From the NCBI GenBank assembly GCA_034336665.1, contig CM067568.1, forward strand, positions 9,507,165 to 9,571,164: a DNA stretch of 64,000 nucleotides. The letters are read 5' to 3'. Made by a program: the position numbers and the translations under genes. Below the pieces are notes generated by a model. It did no database searches. It saw nothing but the letters and a program-made list of their open reading frames with translations, and was not told the DNA's origin. This DNA comes from Luscinia megarhynchos. Its lineage: Eukaryota > Chordata > Aves > Passeriformes > Turdidae. Positions 23,869-34,050 of this stretch are shown here, one piece after another; the stretch's first letter is position 1, and each line of letters opens with the position of its first letter.

Positions 23869-25457
23869 GTAGGTGTCTGAGTGCTGGGCTGGGGGGACAG
23901 CTGCCTCTGCACCTCCAGCCACGAGGGCTTGGGAGCTGCGGGACTCGATTCCAGCTGGAGGTGGTCACTCAGTGCTGTTTCGGGGAAATTCCCATGGGAG
24001 CAGAGGCACTGCTGGCTCTGCTGCCTGTGTGCCCTGGTGTTACCTTGCACGGTGTGGTTTGGGAGGGGAGGAGAACCTGCTGCTCCTGTGCTGGCCTCAG
24101 CTGAAAGGTGACGGATCCTCCCAGCTCCGGCATGTGCAAGGGTGGCACCTGAGGCACGTGGGAGTCCATCCTACAGGGATCATGCTCCAGCTGCTTTCTC
24201 CTGGGTAGGGCAAACCTGTCTGAGAAGCTGAGGGTTGTTGTAGCCTCAATTATGAGGGGCAGGTCTAGGGACAGCTCTCATAGGGTGGCTCTCACTTAGG
24301 GTGCCTGTAGCCCCCCAAGGATCTCTCAGAGCACAGAGGACTGAGACACTATACTGGCTCCCAGTGGGGATTTTTTCTAGCACCCAAAATCCCCTTTCTT
24401 GTAACTTGGTGTGGTGGCACAGCCAGTTGCTCCTCCAGGGATTTCCTATCTGTACTTTCCCATTTGTTGCGTTCAGGGGCAGAGAGTGGTTCCTGTAAGA
24501 TGGGAGATTTCCTGTCAGAGAATTCAATTATCTCCAGTCAAGTCCACTTCAATTGCAAGAGAGGGCAATATCCTTCATCTTATTAAAGCATAAGAGCTTG
24601 AAATGGGCCCCACGTGGTGTCTAGGAAGATGGGACAAGGCATTGCTGTGCAGTAGATATCAGGAGGAAGGAGGGCTGTGGTCCAGGCAGGATCTGTGCTG
24701 CTGCTTGGTGTGGTAGCACAACCTCGGGCTGCTGAGAGCAGCAGCCAGGGTTGGGTTTGGAACTTTAGCCATTAGGGCTGTGTCCAGGTGCCAAGGACTG
24801 TGCCAGAATGAAGCCTGTCAAAGCTAGAGACTGGCCTTGTGCATCCATCCCTCAGGCTGTCACACCCCAAAGGAGCAGCGAGGCGTTAATCTCCTTAAGA
24901 TGCTTCCAATCCTGCCTGGGAGATCTGGCAGGAGGTTAAACCATCCTGCTCAGGCATTCTGAAATGAAACTCAGAGCAAATACAGACTAAAAACCCCTGG
25001 TTCATAGTCCCAAAAGTGATTATTTTGTACTGTCAGAGGGTACAAAGGAATCATTGGCAGTCCTGCTAAGGAAGGTTTTGTGCCACGGCCTCCCTGCCAT
25101 TCCCTGCCCTGCTTATGTCAAATATTTCATGTTTTTTTGGTTTTTTTACCATGTCTGTATCAGAGAAACAGCATTCAAAACACGCCTAGTTTGTGGTGCT
25201 TTTGAATGGGAAGGAAGAGCAGGCCTCCAGGTAGGCAGATGGAAAAGTGATTTTCCTGAAGATTGTGGTTTTGCATGCAGAATGGAAGGAGCGAGCGAGT
25301 TTTAATTTGAAGTAAGAGTATAAATTTCAGCAATTAGGGATTTTGTGAGATGTGCTGTCCTCTTGGTGAGCTGCTCCTCGCAACCAGCAGTGTGGGGGAA
25401 AACCATGAAGTCTGCTTTGGCTGCTCACCGGGGTTGTTTTGGCTGCTGTGTGTGCAG
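23869..25457 (+). other. BAHD1: BAHD1 intron 3
   Basis: The donor is GTAGGT and the acceptor 'tgtgtgcag' ends at 25,457. No repeat or gene is recognised inside. Confidence 0.85.
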
Positions 25458-25617
25458 AACGAGCCGGAGCCGGCCGTGCGCAAGAGCTACCAGGCTGTGG
25501 AGAGGGATGGGGAGATCATCCGCGTGCGGGACACCGTGCTCCTCAAATCGGGGCCCCGCAAGAAATCCATGCCCTACGTCGCCAAGATCTCCGCCCTCTG
25601 GGAGGACCCCAAGACAG
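25458..25617 (+). CDS. BAHD1: BAHD1 exon 4 (BAH domain, first part)
   Basis: It encodes [19 protein letters not shown], then [16 protein letters not shown] and [16 protein letters not shown]. This is the classic BAH opening, with the 'V.DTVL(L)' strand, the 'PYVAKI..LWE' strand and aromatic residues of the methyl-lysine cage. It begins in phase 0 and ends in phase 1 at the GTACTG donor (25,618). The sequence is almost identical to the mammalian exon, which fits strong constraint on the reader domain. Confidence 0.96.
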
Positions 25618-26557
25618 GTACTGTGCCAGGAGAGCTGGAAGTAGGGGAGGGATGCTCAGGAAGTAGGGAAAGCAGCAGGCTGGTTAGGGTACCAGGGTGA
25701 TGAAGACAAGATTAGCGCCGTGGCTTCCATTTGGATTGTTCCAGGAACTGAAATGCTCCTTAATCACTCATCTGGGGCTGATAAATGGAAATCTTCCTGG
25801 ATGTGAAAGAACGTAATATTTGCCGAGTGCCCATCTTAGCAGCCCTCTCCTGTATTATTTCATTGCTCAAACATCGGGGGAGCTGCTGTTTGCTCCAATC
25901 CAACATCTGGTCTGGGAGCTGGTGGGAACAGGGCTCTTCTGCAGCAGCTCTGATGGACCCCAGTAGAGCTGGGGATGGGAATTGTGGGGACTTATGGTGA
26001 GATCTGGTGACTGACTGGCAATCCTGGAGCCGAGGATGCTGAACCAAATGCTTTAAAGTAGAGGTCATGCTTAAAAGCGAGGAAAAGAAACCCCAAAAAT
26101 TCTGTGTAAAAGACATAAATTGAGGCGTGGTGAGGCCCATTGTGGTTGTGTCAGTGCAGCAGCAATTCTGCCCTGAACCTAGGAATCAATGCTGCAAGTT
26201 CCCACCTTTGGACAAGCATCTTTTCCAGCTTGTGTGCTGGATGGGTTCTTTTTTCAGGTGGAAACGCTTGATTTCTGAATCTCTGGGGAGTTTTTTGTGC
26301 CTGGCTTCGTTGGGATGTTGTAACCTGAGCAGAAGAAGGAGAAGGTGTAGTGGAAAAGCAACATGACCGACTCCATGCAGCTTCTTGCTGTAACAAAGGG
26401 ACACCTAGTTCAGAATGAAATATTTATCAGCCACAGCTGTCTCTCCGTGAGTGCTGTGGGAATGAAGGGGATGGAGCAGCAGGAGGAAGCCAGGAATGAG
26501 TGGGAAAACACGTGGAGGAGGCTGAGGCTTGACTTGTTTCAATCCCTGTTGTTGCAG
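25618..26557 (+). other. BAHD1: BAHD1 intron 4
   Basis: A GTACTG donor and a 'ttgttgcag' acceptor bound 940 bp of intron. I saw no repeats or other genes in it. Confidence 0.85.
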
Positions 26558-26634
26558 GGGAGCTGATGATGAGCCTCCTGTGGTATTACAGACCGGAGCA
26601 CACTCAGGGAGGCCGCAACCCCAGCATGCACCAG
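26558..26634 (+). CDS. BAHD1: BAHD1 exon 5 (BAH domain, middle)
   Basis: It completes the split Gly codon and encodes [19 protein letters not shown] followed by NPSMHQ. The 'M.LLWYYRPE' block is the BAH core strand bearing aromatic cage residues. It ends in phase 0 at GTGAGT (26,635). Compared with the human protein as I remember it (SMHEPLQNEVF), the bird junction reads SMHQ-NEIF, three residues shorter at the exon boundary. Confidence 0.95.
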
Positions 26635-28589
26635 GTGAGTCCGGATCAGGAACGGGCATCCCGGGCTCCTGCAGGAAGAGGGGGCTGCCCCAACATCTCC
26701 CTCCATTTCCTGGGTGGCCTCAGGCTGAGTACTCTTGGCTGTGATGCAGCTGTTACCAGATGTGTTGAGTGGTGGTGTCCTATAGTTGGGCTTTTCCCCC
26801 AGATTTATTGTCCTGTGGAGAAACTCTGGGCTTTTAAAAATGCTGCTGAGTTCCTTACATGGAGGCTGTAACAGAAACTGCTGAGTGTTGATGTTTCTCC
26901 CTTTAATCTGAGAAAATTCCACATATTAAGTAAAAAGTAATTTTGACTGTTTCCTTAAGAATAAAGAAGAATAAGTTTGTACTGAATCAATATCAGACAC
27001 CTTTCCAAAAGCATATTCTAATTCCTACAGGACGGCAGAGCCTGATGCAAAAGCTCCTGCTGCCATTTTGCAGGAAACTGGAGTGGCTATGTCATGTGCT
27101 GCCTTTTAATAAATCCCTTAATCTGCTTCTTAAACTCCAAAAACGTGTTAGTTTTGTACTAAAAAACGTGGATGCATCATCCTTGTCCTGCATAGATTTA
27201 TGATGAGAACTAAAGTTTGACTTGAGGATGCTGTGCCAGGATAATGGAGTTGCTTTTTAAAGAAATAATGTGTGAATCACTGTGACTTCACGCCTTGCTC
27301 TGCTTTGCATGGGCTTGTGTTGGGTGACAGAACAAGCTGGTTTTAACTGGGAATGAGGAATTCACTGCTGTGTTCAACCCAATTTTAAACACTTGATGCT
27401 TTCTTAATTTCTATTACTTTTTTAAATTAAAAGGGAGGGAGGGTTTGAGAGCAGGACTCAGGAGCAGTCAGGGAATTGTAAGTGCCTTGCTTGCAGGGCA
27501 CAGGTGAGTTTCTAAACCAAAATTTGGCACTTTATAAATGGAAAGTGAGTGTATCCAGTCCAGGGAGAATGCCAGGAGCAATTAACCCAGGTTTTTGCAA
27601 AGCCACTTAAATTACACAATTCTTCAAACAAGAGAGAGCTTGGGCTGAGGGCTGGGCCAGGCTTGCCAGGGTGACTCAGGTAGTTTTGATTCAAGGAGTA
27701 AACCAGAACCCCAAGGTGCAGAAGGCAGGTGTGGCATTCCTAGTGTCCCTGATCAACCCTCACCCCAGATGTTCACCCTTTTGTGAGTTTTCCCTTCCAG
27801 CAGAGCAGAAATGGAGCCTGCAGGGAATGCTTCCAGACTTGTGCAGGGCATCCATATTCCCAGAGATCATCTCTGCTGATCTAACCATACCTGAAATTCT
27901 TCTCAGTGGCTCAGTCCAGGTTACCCTGTGTATAACCAATCCTGCCTGCTGCAGAGCCAAGTTCCCTAAATTACCCTGGGAATAATTGGAGAGAAGTTTG
28001 CCAATAGAGGTTGTGGCTGCTCCTCCTTGCATGTGTTCAAGGTCAGGTTGGATGGGGCTTGAAGCAACCATGGCAGGGGGTGAAATGAGATAATCCTTAA
28101 GGTCCCTACCAACCCAAACCATTCCAGGATTCTGTTCCATGATTCTGAAGAAGGCTATTGCTACTTCTCTCACTAAACCAGCCTTTTTAATTGAATTGGG
28201 AAGAGGAAGTGATTGGACAAGAAAGGTTTCCTTAAGTTTTGATATAAAGATGGATTAGAGAATCCAGGAGGAAACGGGAGACGGAGGGGTGCAGGCAGCC
28301 ATGATCTTGCTGCTGAAGAACTTTGTGGCCTTGGAAATTGATGTGAGATTACAAAATGTGCTGGGCAGTGTGACATGGTGGGAGAGTCAGTGCTTTGCTC
28401 GCTGTTGCTGAATTAAAATGTGGTGCACAGAGCACGTGGCAGGTGCTTGGGTTACGTGGGACTCTGGCTCTGGTGACTCCCCATGAAGGTGATGGGTGCA
28501 GGTGCAGTGGCGCTGGCCGTGCCTCCCGGGGCTCAGGGCCGCTGGGTGACCTGTCCCCTCCCCTCCCCTCCTGTCCTCTCCCCGCACAG
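26635..28589 (+). other. BAHD1: BAHD1 intron 5
   Basis: The intron runs from a GTGAGT donor to the 'ccccgcacag' acceptor. It contains one sense CR1 fragment at 27,985-28,147. The last 60 bp are an unusually C-rich pyrimidine tract (28,548-28,583). Nothing else is recognised. Confidence 0.85.
27985..28147 (+). mobile_element. CR1 LINE fragment in BAHD1 intron 5
   Basis: Sense-strand CR1 3' end: 'ttgtggctgctcctccttgc', 'aggttggatggggcttgaag', 'ccctaccaacccaaaccatt', ending 'tctgttccatgattct', which retains the tail octamer. Confidence 0.9.
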
Positions 28590-28681
28590 AACGAGATCTT
28601 TGCGTCGCGGCACCAGGACGAGAACAGCGTCGCCTGCATCGAGGAGAAGTGCTACGTGCTGACCTTCGCAGAGTACTGCAG
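28590..28681 (+). CDS. BAHD1: BAHD1 exon 6 (BAH domain, late part)
   Basis: It encodes [20 protein letters not shown] and [10 protein letters not shown] plus two bases of an Arg codon. The run 'NE(V/I)FASRH.D.N....IE.KC.V' is the signature late segment of BAH domains in this family. The donor is GTAGGT at 28,682, in phase 2. Confidence 0.96.
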
Positions 28682-28875
28682 GTAGGTGGAGCTCTGAACC
28701 TGCTGCACTTCCCAGACCTCCCCCTGCCTCCAGCCTTTCTCACCCTGCCCGTTTCCAGCCAGCCCAGCTGTCCCAGCCCTGCAGGCTGCGGTGAGGCTGG
28801 AGCTGGGGTAGTGACTTGCTCTGCTGCAGGCTGGGGGCTTCTCCCACTCCAGATCCATTACATGTCTGGATTCTG

Positions 28876-29290
28876 TAGGATCATGGAATCGTTTGGGTTG
28901 GAAAAGACCCTGTTTCCCTGGAACTGCCAAGGCCACCACTGACCCATATCCCAAAGTGCCACATCCACACAGCTTTTAAATCCCTCCAGGGATGGTGACT
29001 CCACCACAGCCTTTTCCAAGACCTAACACCCCCTTTCCCTGAAGGAATTTTCCCAATATCAAACGTAAACCTCCCCTGGTGCAACTTGAGGCTGCTTCCT
29101 CCCAGCCTGTCCCTTGTTCCCTGGGAGCAAAGCCTGATGGCCTCTGGCTGCTGCCTCCTGTCAGGGAGTTGTGGAGAGCCAAAAGGTCCACCATGAGCCT
29201 CTTTTTCTCCAGGCTGAGTCCCCCCAGCTTCCTCAGCTGATCCTGGTGCTCCAAACCCTTCCCCAGCCTCTTGTGCTGCTCTCAAGGGAC
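28876..29290 (-). mobile_element. CR1 LINE fragment in BAHD1 intron 6
   Basis: A roughly 415 bp minus-oriented copy. It starts 'catggaatcgtttgggttgg', then 'gggatggtgactccaccaca', 'ctttttctccaggctgagtc' and 'cccagcttcctcagctgatc'. It is one of the longest copies in the window and belongs to the 'gtgactccaccac' subfamily type. Confidence 0.93.
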
Positions 29291-29870
29291 TCCCAAATAT
29301 TGATGCTTGCATGACCACTGCACATGGTTTCAAGGAAGACAGGAACAGGTGTGCAGGAAAGCATGGAACTTGGAGCTAAAAACTAAGTGAGCTAGGAAGA
29401 GATCCTATATATCCATCCCTTGTGGAACACAGGTGCCAGACTACCCAAAAACCTGCTGATACAAGTGCCAGTGTTTGTGCTGGACACCAGATCATGGGAT
29501 TTTGGCAGCAGCACCCCTTGGAGCAGTGACTCAGGCTGCTGTAGTTGAGCTCTTGCTGATTGAATTGCAGCTTTGTCAGTAAGAGCTTCCCAGCATCCAT
29601 ATTCCAGCCTGCCATCCTGTGATGGATACACAGGGCTGAGGGAAAATAGGGAGTGAATGGGCACAGAGCCATAATGCAAACCAGTGCTTTAAATCTCCTC
29701 AGTTCTGGTGGGTGCATCTCGTGGTCTGTGCAGCCCTGTCACGGAGGGGATGCCTGAGGCCTCCTCCTCAACCTGCTCCTTGCCCAGGGCTCTGCTCTTG
29801 GAATTTCTAAAAACAAACTGGTGTACAAACTCTTTAGAAGCTGAATTTTGATCTTTCTTTTGAGAATACT

Positions 29871-29961
29871 AAAACAAAAACCACAAACAAACAAAAAAAT
29901 ACCAACCTAACCCAACAATAACAACCAAGCAAAGCCAACCAAACAAAATCCCCCATCCCCA
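29871..29961. repeat. A/C-rich low-complexity sequence
   Basis: About 90 bp almost free of G and poor in T ('aaacaaacaaaaaaatacca', 'aacaaccaagcaaagccaac'). It is an irregular (AAAC)-like expansion. Confidence 0.85.
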
Positions 29962-30339
29962 AGCTTTGGATCAAAGCAGTTCCTTTCCATTCTAACACCC
30001 CAGTCTTCTGGAACAGCTAGTGGCAGGAATTTTTTCATGCTCTTGTGGGTCAGGTCACCTTTGAGAGATGCTCCCTGAGGGCATCCTGAATTCTTTGATT
30101 TCCTAAACATTGGTGCATAAACATTTATTAGGGGCTAACTAACAAAAACGAGGCCAAAGCAGTAAAAACGAGGTGGTTAATTGCTATCATCTTTGGTGCT
30201 GTACGATATCCACCAGTATGGAAATACAAACTTGTGTTGCTTCCTGCAGGAGTTCTCTTTGAACAAAGCTTTGTCACATTCCTTCCCTTCCCCGTATCCT
30301 CCAGCAGCTGCAGTTGAGGCTCCCAGCAGGACACAGGCA

Positions 30340-30838
30340 GCAGGAGAGGGAATGAGTTCATGGCCCCCAGCACAGGAAGGACACGGACCTGTTGGAGCAA
30401 GTCCAGAGGAGGCCATCAGGTTGATCAGAGGGATGGAGCACTTCTCCTGTGAGGAAAGGCTGAGAGAATAGGGATTGCTCATCCTGAAAAAGTGAAGGCT
30501 TCGGAATGACCTAATTACCCCTTCCAGTACCTCGAGGGAGCCTACAGGAAAAATGGAGAGAGACTGTTTACAAGGGCATGGAGTGCCAGGACGAGGGGGA
30601 ATGGCTTTACACTGCCAAAGGGCAGGGATAGATGGGATATTAGGAATAAATATGAGGGTGATGAGGACCTGGCTCAGAGAAGCTGTGGCTGCCCCATCCC
30701 TGGCAGGGTCCAAGGCCAGGTCGGGCGGGGGCTAGTGGAAGGTGGAACCTAGTGAAGGGTTCCTACCCGTCGCAGGGGGTGAGACCGGATGAGCCTTAAT
30801 ATCCCTTCCAACCCCAAGCACTCCAGGATCCTCTGATA
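30340..30838 (+). mobile_element. CR1 LINE fragment adjoining BAHD1 exon 7 acceptor
   Basis: A sense CR1 copy of about 500 bp: 'agtccagaggaggccatcag', 'ggatggagcacttctcctgt', 'gaagctgtggctgccccatc', 'gatgagccttaatatccctt', ending near 'cactccaggatcctctgat'. It is the longest CR1 seen here, and its 3' end lies only about 26 bp from the exon 7 splice acceptor. Confidence 0.93.
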
Positions 30839-30864
30839 ACTCTCCCGATGTGATTGCCCTACAG

Positions 30865-31054
30865 ATTTTGTGCCTTGGCAAAGCGTCGAGTGGAAGGGAT
30901 CCCAGGGAGGAAAACCATCCTGGTTCCTCCCTCAGAGGAGTATTCCACCCCTCCGCATCGCAAGGTGCCCGAGGACACGGACCCCGAGCTGGTTTTCCTC
31001 TGCCGCCACGTCTACGACTTCCGGCACGGGCGCATCCTGAAGAACCCACAGTAG
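30865..31054 (+). CDS. BAHD1: BAHD1 exon 7 (C-terminus and stop)
   Basis: It completes the Arg codon and encodes [21 protein letters not shown] and [20 protein letters not shown], ending HGRILKNPQ and TAG 31,052-31,054. The final block is essentially identical to the human C-terminus. It closes the BAH fold and supplies the last helix. Confidence 0.96.
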
Positions 31055-31289
31055 CACAGCCCTTCCATCGGAGCGCGGCGGGAACGGGCGCCACCGGAGC
31101 CTGGGACACCTGGGACAGGCACCTGGGACACCTGTGCACTCCCACCCACCTCGTGCTGCTGCAGGTGGGAGCGCCCAGCGCTCCGTCCCGGGACTCGGGA
31201 GCGTGCGAGGAGCGGAGCCCGTGGAGGGAGACAGCAGTTGAAAGCACAGCACTTCGTTAAAAACATAAATGAAAATATATACAAAAAAA

Positions 31290-31295
31290 AATAAA
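31290..31295 (+). terminator. BAHD1: Proximal polyadenylation signal of BAHD1 (AATAAA)
   Basis: An AATAAA lies in an A-rich run about 235 bp after the stop codon. It could give a short-UTR isoform. Use is uncertain because genuine downstream GU-rich sequence is not obvious. Confidence 0.35.
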
Positions 31296-31301
31296 TCTAT
31301 G

Positions 31302-31345
31302 TATATAGATATAGGGATTTGCAGAAGTAAATCTATATCTATATA
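31302..31345 (+). other. BAHD1: Perfect 13 bp inverted repeat (RNA hairpin) in BAHD1 3'UTR
   Basis: The arms are 'tatatagatatag' (31,302-31,314) and 'ctatatctatata' (31,333-31,345), perfect reverse complements around an 18 nt loop. In the loop, ATTT and AAAT could add four further pairs. The RNA would be an AU-rich stem 6 nt after a proximal AATAAA. Confidence 0.8.
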
Positions 31346-32348
31346 TGTATGTAGAGCTGCATCTATTGGGAGGGTTTGCAGGGGATAAAAGCCAAGAAGC
31401 AATGCAGAGCCATGGCTGGGGGAATGGCGGAAAGGTGCAGGAGGGACGTGGCAGTGCAGTGTTTGTTGAGTCTGGCTGGGACAGTTGGTGGTTTTCGGGC
31501 CCTGAACCAGTTCTTGACAGAGCACAGGAGAGTCTCCTTGGTCCCACAGGACAGATTCTGAGGATTCCCATGGTGAGAGCTTCTTCAAAATACAGCTTTG
31601 GGAGCTGCCTGGATGCAGAGTGGCCTTCCTTGTGTCATGCTTGGATAGGTGTTGCTCCAGCAGGGGAAGAGGTGACCCCTGTTCTCCCTCGTCTTTTCCC
31701 TCCCCTCACCTCGCTGCTCCATGATTCACCACCCTGGCTGAGGCTTGGAGCCTGCTGCATGGTGGAGCAGAGGGAGCTGGCCAGGTGGCAGGTGTCACAC
31801 CCCAGTGTAACAGTTTTAGAGCTGGTCCTGTCCCAGGTGTCCTGACTGAGCCCACAGGATGCTGTGCCCCACTGCCCCATTCCCAAGGCCCAGCACTTAC
31901 CGGCACACATCACTTGGAAGCTTGGAGCTCACAAAGTGGGCTCTGCTGAGGAGAGAAGCATGTTTCCTCTTCTTTTCTGAGCGTTGCTCTTCCTCTGATG
32001 GCTCAGGGGGCCCTGGATTTTCTCTTTCTTCCCAGTTTGTTTCCTGTAATGTCACTTACAGACCCTGCTTATGCCCCGTGTGTCTGCAGTGGGAAGAAGC
32101 CAGAGGGGGAAGTGGCAAACCCTTTTCTTGCGTGTTTTTGGCTTTTTTAAAATTCCTTCCCCATGTGACTGTCCTGATCCTGGGAGTGCTGTTGAAGCCA
32201 TCAGCAGCCTTTCCTCCTCCAAATTCATCCCAGTGTCCGAGCAAGCTCACCAAAGTGGTTTTGTTGCTCCTGAAAGGACCTGAGCATCGGGAAAGGTTCG
32301 CATTGACCATGTGAGCCCCGCAGGTCCTGCCTCTTGCCTTACCTGTAC

Positions 32349-32384
32349 AGATCCCAGACAGACCTTAGATCCCAGACAGACCTT
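32349..32384. repeat. 18 bp perfect tandem duplication
   Basis: Two adjacent copies of 'agatcccagacagacctt' inside the BAHD1 3'UTR. There is no mismatch, so the duplication is recent. Confidence 0.95.
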
Positions 32385-34044
32385 AGCTTATCTCAATGCT
32401 AACTTGGAGTTAATCCCAAAGCAAACCAAAGGACACTGTCACATCCTGGGGAGTCACTACACCAGGCTGGGAGCTCAGCCCGAGATTGCACTAACGTACA
32501 ACAGAACCGACCCTGTGCCATCCACATTCCTGCTGGCTGGAGCCACTCACTGAAACGAGGGATCTGTGTTTTCCCAGTCTTTTGGGGCTTTTGAACTTGT
32601 GTTCCATGGTGGAAGTGTCCATTCTGCTTTAATGTTCCATCAGTGGAAGCAGCATTCCCTGTACTGCCTGGGGATGCAGGGATTGTCACCTTGCTCCAGT
32701 GGCCGCACACCTGCCCGGCCTGGAAAGAAAACCACAGCATCCAATTCCTTACATGGAATAGTTCAGGCACACAGGAGTTCTCCAGAGATTTGCTCTACAT
32801 ACCAAAGAGGGGAACGTGTCTGGAGGCGATGGCTTGAGGGGATGACAAGGTCTGGCACCCGCCGCAGCAGGCGGGCATCTCCCTGCAGCTGGTGGATGAT
32901 TCCTGCTGGAAAATTCCTGTTTATTCCCACCTGCATAGCCCTGGGAGAACACCCAGCTCCAAGAAGGGAGATCCCAGGTGTGCAAGCAAGAATTGTCAGG
33001 TGAAGCATCTTCTCTCACTTATACCTCAAGATACTGTTGGTGTCAAAGGGATTGCCCACATCTCTCCTTACCAATTCACTTGGCACTGGGCGTCTCTTGG
33101 AATGATGTGGTGGGGCTGTGTTGGGGTGGGAAGTGGTGGCACTTTGGGGACACTCGGATGAAGGGGTGCAAGGAGGCATTGGAGAACATGGTCTCTGGTG
33201 CTTCTAGGGGAGGATGTGAAGTGGTTTTCCCCTGTAGCAGGGAGGGAGGACGCTGGAGAAGTGGAGCTACCCCTGCCCATGGCACGGAGGGAATGGCAGC
33301 TGCCTGGCCGTGAGCGGAGTGCAGCAGCTGCACCCCACAGTGGGTGGAAGGTGATGGGAAGCCCTAAATCCACGTGTTTTGCTTCATGGGGATTCCTTTG
33401 CCCTGAACCTGAAGCAGGAGAGCTGCTGTGGCCATTTATCCCTGGCAGTGCTTTGGACATGGAATGCTGCAAGACCCACCGGCCAGGTGAGCCTGAGCAC
33501 TGCTGCAGCTGGGCCCAGGTGTGAGACCCAGCCTTGGAACCACAGTAGCTCACTGAAATTCCTCCTTCTGCCCCATCTCCCCCTGCTCCCACCTTGTCCT
33601 GGCTCCTCTCCAGGTGGCAGGGAAATTATCCTTGCCCTGGGTCCATAACGGGCTCCGGTCCAGCTCTGGAGAGGACAAACCTGACTTTTCTCATGTTGAA
33701 TCTGCTTCAGGCCATGAACATTGAGGTTCACGTGGTTGCTGATGCTGTTGTGCGAACAGCATGTAAATGAACTGAAATGTCTTATCCCTAATGAAAAGAT
33801 TTCCTGCTTTTTTAATCTATTAGATATGGAAATATTTTTTGAAACTGAAAAATGCAGTCGGTAGAATTTAAATTGAAGCGTAATACATGTAAAATATATT
33901 TTAGTTGATAATTTTGTAAAATGCACTTTTTTGTGTCTCTTCCCTGGTTTCCCAGATCTGTATTTCATTGTTTACAGATGGAATGAGAACATTCCCTATT
34001 CCCTCCTTCTGTGAGAAAGATATATTAGAAGTAATTCTTAAAAA

Positions 34045-34050
34045 AATAAA
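34045..34050 (+). terminator. BAHD1: Distal polyadenylation signal of BAHD1 (AATAAA)
   Basis: AATAAA at the end of an AU-rich stretch, followed by 'tttgaaaaattgtattgatt'. It is the best candidate for the main BAHD1 transcript end; after it the sequence returns to ordinary composition. Confidence 0.55.

Larger units (their letters stand above)
28682..30864 (+). other. BAHD1: BAHD1 intron 6
   Basis: This intron holds a minus-oriented CR1 (28,876-29,290), an A/C-rich simple sequence (29,871-29,961) and a sense CR1 (30,340-30,838) whose tail ends about 26 bp before the acceptor. The acceptor 'gtgattgccctacag' has only a short pyrimidine tract. Confidence 0.85.
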
